A DNA stretch of 64,000 bases. Source: DATEMU01 sp964414585. Its GTDB lineage: Bacteria; Planctomycetota; Phycisphaerae; UBA1845; UTPLA1. The translations under genes were made by a program, and so were the position numbers. Of this stretch, positions 60,360 through 64,000 are shown piece after piece (within the stretch, counting starts at the first letter, position 1; every line of letters starts with the position of its first letter). The stretch is from positions 26,101-90,100 of the forward strand of contig CAYPXR010000037.1 in the NCBI GenBank assembly GCA_964414585.1. Reading direction: 5' to 3'. The notes beneath the pieces were generated by a model. The model was not told the origin of the DNA. It saw only the letters and a program-made list of their open reading frames with translations, and did no database searches.

Positions 60360-60799
60360 ACCGCCGCCTCCTTGCGCGCTCCGGTCAGCGCCCCGCCGGT
60401 CCCCGGCGAACCGGGCACGTAGTACTGCCGAACCGCGTAAACGGAGAAGCTCGTCTCGACGATCAGCAGCAACATGTAATCCACCGTCGCCCATATGAGA
60501 AACGACGGCAATTGCGGCTTGGCGATGGTTTGATACGCAATTCCCAGTGCGGCGGTCAAAAGGAGGCGAATCGTGGTTCCCGCCAAAGCGGCCTGCCCGA
60601 TGTACAGCGGATACCGCCGCGCGACGAGGCTGATCGGCGCCGCGCCGATGATCGCGGACGCGCAACAGATGATTCCGACGGAGGTCATGCTGCGAACGCC
60701 GTCCGCGCCCCAGCGGCTTTGTGTCGGGACATAGCCCAAAGCGCTCGCGAGGAGCACCACGCCGACGAGGGAGAGAACTGTCGTGAGAAAGAATTTCAC
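60356..60799 (-). CDS. atpI: ATP synthase accessory membrane protein, AtpI-like
   Basis: A 147-residue protein with four helices (TTVLSLVGVVLLASALGY, SVGIICCASAIIGAAPISLVA, LLLTAALGIAYQTI, LIWATVDYMLLLIVETSFSVY). Position between atpZ and atpB and the helix pattern suit the AtpI family, which aids c-ring assembly. Sequence similarity is too low to be certain. Confidence 0.75.
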   Translation of the reverse strand: MKFFLTTVLSLVGVVLLASALGYVPTQSRWGADGVRSMTSVGIICCASAIIGAAPISLVARRYPLYIGQAALAGTTIRLLLTAALGIAYQTIAKPQLPSFLIWATVDYMLLLIVETSFSVYAVRQYYVPGSPGTGGALTGARKEAAV

Positions 60800-60837
60800 T
60801 TTCGACTTCGTTGCCGATCGCTCGCGGATCGGCGCTT

Positions 60838-61071
60838 CTAATTAATCTTGTTTGCCTGCCTGACCATCAACCACAGACCGCCGGCGGTTCCGATCAGGAA
60901 TCCGGCCAGCGAACCCCACGGCGACCACCCGCGAGATTCATCCAACCGGTAACCGATGTATCCAAGAACCAGGACCATCCCGACAAACTCGACGGCCATC
61001 CCACTCATGCGAACCCACTGCTGTCGGGTCTTGGCTTCTTTGTCATCCGGAGTTTGGGAGGGGTCCTCCAT
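60838..61071 (-). CDS. atpZ: ATP synthase accessory protein AtpZ
   Basis: A 77-residue protein with two helices (GMAVEFVGMVLVLGYIGYRLDE, SPWGSLAGFLIGTAGGLWLMV), typical of AtpZ at the head of ATP synthase operons, where it assists magnesium uptake or c-ring assembly. ATG 61071 (MEDPSQTP) is chosen. A promoter lies about 105 bases upstream. Confidence 0.85.
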   Translation of the reverse strand: MEDPSQTPDDKEAKTRQQWVRMSGMAVEFVGMVLVLGYIGYRLDESRGWSPWGSLAGFLIGTAGGLWLMVRQANKIN

Positions 61072-61175
61072 GGGACTTTGTGCCAAAAAGTACAAAGTCT
61101 AAGTCAAAAAAAGCGGCGAAGATAAGCACTCGCCACACGTTCCGGGATGGGTCCGATGCCCGCACCGGGACGGGC

Positions 61176-61205
61176 AGTCTAGTGGGTCGCGGGAAGGGCT
61201 GTCAA
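61176..61205 (-). promoter_or_regulatory. Sigma-70-type promoter for the ATP synthase operon
   Basis: On the minus strand TTGACA (61205-61200) and TAGACT (61181-61176) are separated by 18 bases. The -35 is perfect and the -10 matches TATAAT at four of six positions. The operon's first gene starts about 105 bases downstream. Confidence 0.55.
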
Positions 61206-61320
61206 CACTCGTCGCGTGCGGATTTCATTGAAGAACCCGCGCCGGTAAGTGCTTCCCGGACAACCATTTGAAATGGATGGAAACGAAGACTCGCAGGCCG
61301 CCCCTGATACGGCGATGGGG

Positions 61321-62103
61321 TCACATTGACGGGATCAGACCCATATCCTTAAGGATATCGATGGTGATCTGACGAGCCTTTGGCCCCCAGGCTTCGTCCT
61401 GGCCCCGAATGTTGACGGCGAAGACGTATTCATGTTCGCCGGATTTCAAATACCCGACAAACCATCCAAGAGTCGACTTGCCGTTCGGCGCGGAGGTGCC
61501 GGTCTTTCCGCTGAAGATCCATTTCTTGCCGCTCGCATGAATGAGCAGCTTTCTCACCAGCGCCATGTTGCGCTCACTGAACGGCAGCTTGTTCGTGTAG
61601 AGCTTCTCCATGAAGGCGACCTGTTCCTCCGGCGTGATCTGCAAGGACTTGTCGAGCCAGAATTGATCGATCCCGCTGGAGAGGTCGCAGTTGCCGTAAT
61701 GAATCTTGTCGATGTACGACTTCATCCGCTCCGGTCCGATCCGCCGGGCGACTTCCTGAAAATACCAGACGCACGATTCCTTGATCGCCGACGCCAGCGT
61801 GTGGTCGCGCTCCCACGTCTTCATGTGCTTCGGCTTGCCGTCCCATTTAAAGAGCGTGTTCTCGTCCTTGAGCACGCCCGTCTCCAGACCGATCAGCGCA
61901 TTGGGAATCTTGAACGTCGAACAAGGCGAAAGCCGTGCCTTGCACGTCTCCCCGCCATAACGCAACAGTTCCTTCCCGCCGATCTCCTTGAGAAGAAACG
62001 TCCCTTTGAACGGGCCGAAATGGGACTCGAAATCGACATTCTTCGGCTTGGCAGGCGGCGCGGTGAACAGGGCAACGACAGCAACGAGGCACACGGGGGA
62101 CAT
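61321..62103 (-). CDS. Class D beta-lactamase (OXA family)
   Basis: A 260-residue serine beta-lactamase. A short signal (MSPVCLVAVVALFTAPPA) precedes the body. The catalytic Ser and carbamylatable Lys are in CSTFKIPNALI. ESCVWYFQ supplies the SxV motif, HYGNCD the YGN motif, and SGKTGTS the KTG motif. All four class D signatures are intact, so hydrolysis of beta-lactams is likely, although the spectrum cannot be judged. The ATG has AAAGGAG upstream. No resistance mobile element or integron is seen, so it appears chromosomal and native. Confidence 0.93.
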   Translation of the reverse strand: MSPVCLVAVVALFTAPPAKPKNVDFESHFGPFKGTFLLKEIGGKELLRYGGETCKARLSPCSTFKIPNALIGLETGVLKDENTLFKWDGKPKHMKTWERDHTLASAIKESCVWYFQEVARRIGPERMKSYIDKIHYGNCDLSSGIDQFWLDKSLQITPEEQVAFMEKLYTNKLPFSERNMALVRKLLIHASGKKWIFSGKTGTSAPNGKSTLGWFVGYLKSGEHEYVFAVNIRGQDEAWGPKARQITIDILKDMGLIPSM

Positions 62104-62249
62104 GCACGACTCCTTTCGGCAATTGGACCATCGGTCGTCTCACTTGCTGAGTCGCCGTGGCGACCGGACCGATCAGCATGATACGCCGCCGCGCCATGGC
62201 CGGTTCACCACATTTTCCGGCGGACTTGCGGCAATCCTTGCGCCACCAT

Positions 62250-62273
62250 GGAGCACAGCCGCCCTCGGCTGTG
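62250..62273. repeat. Palindromic hairpin repeat copy 1
   Basis: GGAGCACAGCCGCCCTCGGC and the next four bases, with CACAGCCG pairing CGGCTGTG. An identical copy lies at 63713-63736. Between the beta-lactamase and acyl-CoA dehydrogenase genes. Confidence 0.8.
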
Positions 62274-62322
62274 ACACGTCGCGGAGCCTGAAACGCCCGC
62301 GCCCCTCGATTACAATGAACCC

Positions 62323-63408
62323 ATGAACCCGGCCCTGGAAAGCCTGTCGAAAAAGCTCGCCAAGCTGGCCACGCATTACGACCTCACCGGCGAATGGCCG
62401 GTGCAGTCGCTCGATCATCTCACACAGGCAGGGGCCTGGACCTGGGTCATCCCGCAGCCGTTCGGCGGCATGGGGCTCGATCCGCTCCTCCAAACTCAGG
62501 CCTACGAGGCCGTCGCCGCCGGGTGCATGTCCTCGCTGCTCATCCTGACGCAGCGCGACGGAGCCTGCGAGTTCATCGCCGAAAGCGACAACGAGCCGCT
62601 CAAGGCGGACTTGCTGCCGAAGCTGGCGGCCGGCGAGATCATGACCAGTGTCGGCATCAGCCAACTCACCACCAGCCATCAGACCGGTCGCCCCGCGCTG
62701 ACGGCCACGCCCAACGGTTCGGGGTTCGTGCTCCACGGCTTCTCGCCGTGGGTCACGGGCGCGAAGGAGTGCCAGTATCTTGTCATCGGTGCGCTGTTGC
62801 CCGATGGCCGACAGGTGCTGCTGACCGTCCCGACCGACCTGCCGGGCGTCGTCATCGACCCGCCGATGCAACTGATGGCGATGCAGTGCACGCTGACCAG
62901 CGAAGTCCATTTCAAGGACGCCGTCGTGGACGCTCGCTACGTCCTCCGCGGGCCGGGCCAACGGATTCTCGCCTCGCGCTCCACCGTCAAGCCGCTCGTC
63001 GTCGCCACGGCCGGGATCGGCCTCGCCGGGACGATGGTTCGACTGATCGAATCGCAGGCGGGCAAGGCGAGTGGGCCGCTCGCCGAGATGGCCGAGGAGT
63101 TGTCCGCGCGATACCACGCCCTGCGCGATCGGTTGATGACTTTCGCGGCTTCGCTCTTGGAACCAGGCCAGGAAGTGCCCAAGACGGAGATTCGCGTCGG
63201 CGTCAACGATCTGCTGGTCCGCCTCGCAGCCGGCGTGCTGACCTTTGCCAAAGGCTCCGGCCTGCTCCGCCAGCGCGACGCCCAGCGCCTGGTCCGCGAG
63301 GCCATGTTCTTCCTCGTCTGGTCGGCCCCGGAAGAGGTCCGCACCAAGACCCTGGCCCACCTCCTCGACCGCCCCGAGCCGAAAACTGCGTCGATGTCGA
63401 AAGAGTAG
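62323..63408 (+). CDS. Acyl-CoA dehydrogenase-like flavoprotein
   Basis: A 361-residue member of the acyl-CoA dehydrogenase superfamily. The N-terminal helical domain (WTWVIPQPFGGMGLDPLLQTQAYEAVAAGC) leads to the beta domain (ITTSVGISQLTTSH-like FAD contact, GFVLHGFSPWVTGAKECQYLVIGA). FKDAVVDARYVL marks the middle, and the C-terminal helix bundle follows. The usual catalytic Glu is not obvious. TACAAT six bases before the ATG may mark a leaderless promoter. The substrate is unknown. Confidence 0.78.
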   Translation: MNPALESLSKKLAKLATHYDLTGEWPVQSLDHLTQAGAWTWVIPQPFGGMGLDPLLQTQAYEAVAAGCMSSLLILTQRDGACEFIAESDNEPLKADLLPKLAAGEIMTSVGISQLTTSHQTGRPALTATPNGSGFVLHGFSPWVTGAKECQYLVIGALLPDGRQVLLTVPTDLPGVVIDPPMQLMAMQCTLTSEVHFKDAVVDARYVLRGPGQRILASRSTVKPLVVATAGIGLAGTMVRLIESQAGKASGPLAEMAEELSARYHALRDRLMTFAASLLEPGQEVPKTEIRVGVNDLLVRLAAGVLTFAKGSGLLRQRDAQRLVREAMFFLVWSAPEEVRTKTLAHLLDRPEPKTASMSKE

Positions 63409-63430
63409 AGCGGACTGCGCATCCGAGTAG

Positions 63431-63452
63431 CGGCCGGCGCCCCTGCCGGCCG
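63431..63452. terminator. Strong hairpin after the acyl-CoA dehydrogenase gene
   Basis: CGGCCGGC / GCCGGCCG with a six-base GCCCCT loop. It has no U run, so it is a REP-like or processed stem as much as a terminator. Confidence 0.45.
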
Positions 63453-63534
63453 TGAAACACCAGAATGGCACAGTGGGTAATGTGCTGCGTCAAAGCGACA
63501 TCTGCGATAGCAGAATCGTTGTTCAAGGGTGGCT

Positions 63535-63573
63535 CCCGGATCAGCAGCCGATCCGAACCTCGCCCGTAACAAG
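63535..63573. repeat. Degenerate copy of the palindromic element at 63842
   Basis: It reads CCCGGATCAGCAGCCGATCC and continues like the first half of the 63842 element, with about five differences over 39 bases. The flanking inverted ends are not clear. Confidence 0.6.
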
Positions 63574-63712
63574 TGATTGCATTTGTGGCTCTGCCCCCGG
63601 GAAGCGCACGGTCCTCCGCAATCCGCCCCGAAGGGGCGACGGATCGTAGCCACAGGCGCCAGCCCGTGGAAAAAAATCGCGAGGAACCACCGGAGCCCCG
63701 GAGGGGCCTTCT

Positions 63713-63736
63713 GGAGCACAGCCGCCCTCGGCTGTG
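63713..63736. repeat. Palindromic hairpin repeat copy 2
   Basis: Identical to the copy at 62250-62273 over 24 bases, with the same CACAGCCG / CGGCTGTG stem. It lies in the REP-rich region. Confidence 0.8.
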
Positions 63737-63841
63737 GACCCCTCCCCAGCATCACCGCACATCATCATTGACGAACCCCCGCCCATCAGGCTCTCTTCCT
63801 CGCATTCGTCCGGCACGCCATCCGTATCCGCGTTGGTGCTA

Positions 63842-63942
63842 GAGCGATTCCCGGATCAGTGGCCGATCCGAACCGCGCCCGTTAGAAAGCGGCGCGGAGC
63901 CATCGAATTGCGCTCGATCATTCATTCACCCGGGAATCGCTC
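63842..63942. mobile_element. Palindrome-ended miniature element (about 101 bp)
   Basis: The ends GAGCGATTCCCGG and CCGGGAATCGCTC are inverted repeats over 13 bases. The inside has small palindromes (GGATCAGTGGCCGATCC and ATCGAATTGCGCTCGAT). It interrupts the calcium-binding repeat frame and brings an in-frame stop. A partial copy lies at 63535. Confidence 0.72.
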
Positions 63943-64000
63943 AAATCTCCGCCGCAATGTCGCAGGCGTCGGGGATGCCGTTCGCATTGCAATCCCCGCA
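63941..64000 (-). CDS. Truncated calcium-binding-repeat protein, last 19 codons (runs off right edge)
   Basis: Only CGDCNANGIPDACDIAAEI and a TGA are in the window. The last Ile codon and the TGA stop lie at the border of the inserted element, so the stop is likely created by the insertion. The repeat type matches calcium-binding segments of secreted planctomycete proteins. Confidence 0.6.
   Translation of the reverse strand, partial: CGDCNANGIPDACDIAAEI

Larger units (their letters stand above)
63409..63940. other. Non-coding, repeat-rich region after the dehydrogenase
   Basis: A 532-base stretch with no convincing native gene. It contains the CGGCCGGC/GCCGGCCG hairpin (63431-63452), two related repeats (63535-63573 and 63850-63889), CCCCGAAGGGG- and CCCCGGAGGGG-type REP palindromes near 63625 and 63695, and the second copy of the CACAGCCG hairpin. 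Part of the right end is a decayed calcium-binding-repeat C-terminus on the minus strand (see the pseudogene entry). Confidence 0.6.
63745..64000 (-). pseudogene. C-terminus of a calcium-binding-repeat protein split by a palindromic insertion
   Basis: From the right edge the minus strand reads CGDCNANGIPDACDIAAEI and stops at 63941. Past the palindromic element the same reading resumes as STNADTDGVPDECEEESLMGG near 63831-63770. Both stretches are the DxNxxGxPDxCD type EF-hand/thrombospondin-3-like repeats common in planctomycete secreted proteins. Joining them (GAG ATT / AGC ACC) restores an open frame. The body of the gene lies outside the window. Confidence 0.7.

Overview
The window is GC-rich bacterial chromosome, most likely from a planctomycete (Planctomycetota, perhaps Phycisphaerae-like or an uncultured relative). 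Signs seen in the sequence are: paired zinc-ribbon membrane proteins with the CxxCGYNLxG...CPECG signature; a YfbK-type von Willebrand protein beside an ECF sigma factor; a calcium-binding-repeat C-terminus of the DCNxNGIPDxCD type at the right edge; many lipoproteins; and many short repeats at gene junctions. The lineage is inferred from gene content, since the window has no rRNA.

Layout. 1-3,344 (minus): a GT39-like glycosyltransferase cut by the left edge, recG and a LysM lipoprotein. 3,502-6,945: a PfkB sugar kinase, a lower-GC patch (lipoprotein and a UPF0175/DUF3368 toxin-antitoxin pair) and thpR. 6,961-15,490 (minus): RDD membrane protein, LolA-like lipoprotein, conserved hypothetical, coaD, a MacB-type permease/ATPase/adaptor export system and alanine dehydrogenase. 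15,817-18,481 (plus): an NtrB/NtrC-type two-component pair. 18,507-24,043: an ABC-2 exporter whose permease is fused to a CPBP protease domain, then priA. 24,067-34,254 (minus): thioredoxin-like lipoprotein, ThiF/MoeB-like E1 enzyme, ECF sigma factor with YfbK-type protein, and a LemA/TPM-domain cluster. 34,402-42,064: rarA, zinc-ribbon proteins, a nucleotidyltransferase pair, a frameshifted zinc-ribbon gene, enolase, an FtsB-like protein, a Rieske protein and a HEAT/TPR protein. 42,367-44,941: larB, motA, motB. 44,951-52,298 (minus): acyltransferase-like, ankyrin, alpha/beta hydrolase, GT-C-like membrane protein and an HDOD protein. 52,535-61,071 (minus): the F-type ATP synthase operon atpZ-I-B-E-F-H-A-G-D. 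61,321-64,000: a class D beta-lactamase, an acyl-CoA dehydrogenase-like gene and a repeat-rich edge.

The most unusual signal is a family of short AT-richer blocks built from heptamers. A typical block is four heptads plus three bases, 31 nt, of the form (AATNNCG)x4-AAA or its reverse complement. At least a dozen sit at gene junctions. Inverted pairs bound two four-helix-bundle (23S rRNA IVP family) genes inserted in the ATP synthase operon, one between atpF and atpH and one between atpG and atpD; by eye the arms are complementary at 29/31 and 27/31 positions. Gene-less copies of similar layout (about 95 bp) lie in front of the TPM-domain gene and behind enolase. Other blocks lie in frame inside rarA, supply stop codons of upstream genes, or abut start codons. 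The layout resembles 23S rRNA intervening sequences (inverted-repeat-bounded inserts carrying an IVP gene), but in a protein-coding operon. I propose a mobile or RNA-processed IVP element with miniature derivatives; this is inference from sequence layout.

No tRNA, rRNA or CRISPR array was recognised. All GC and identity statements were judged by eye.
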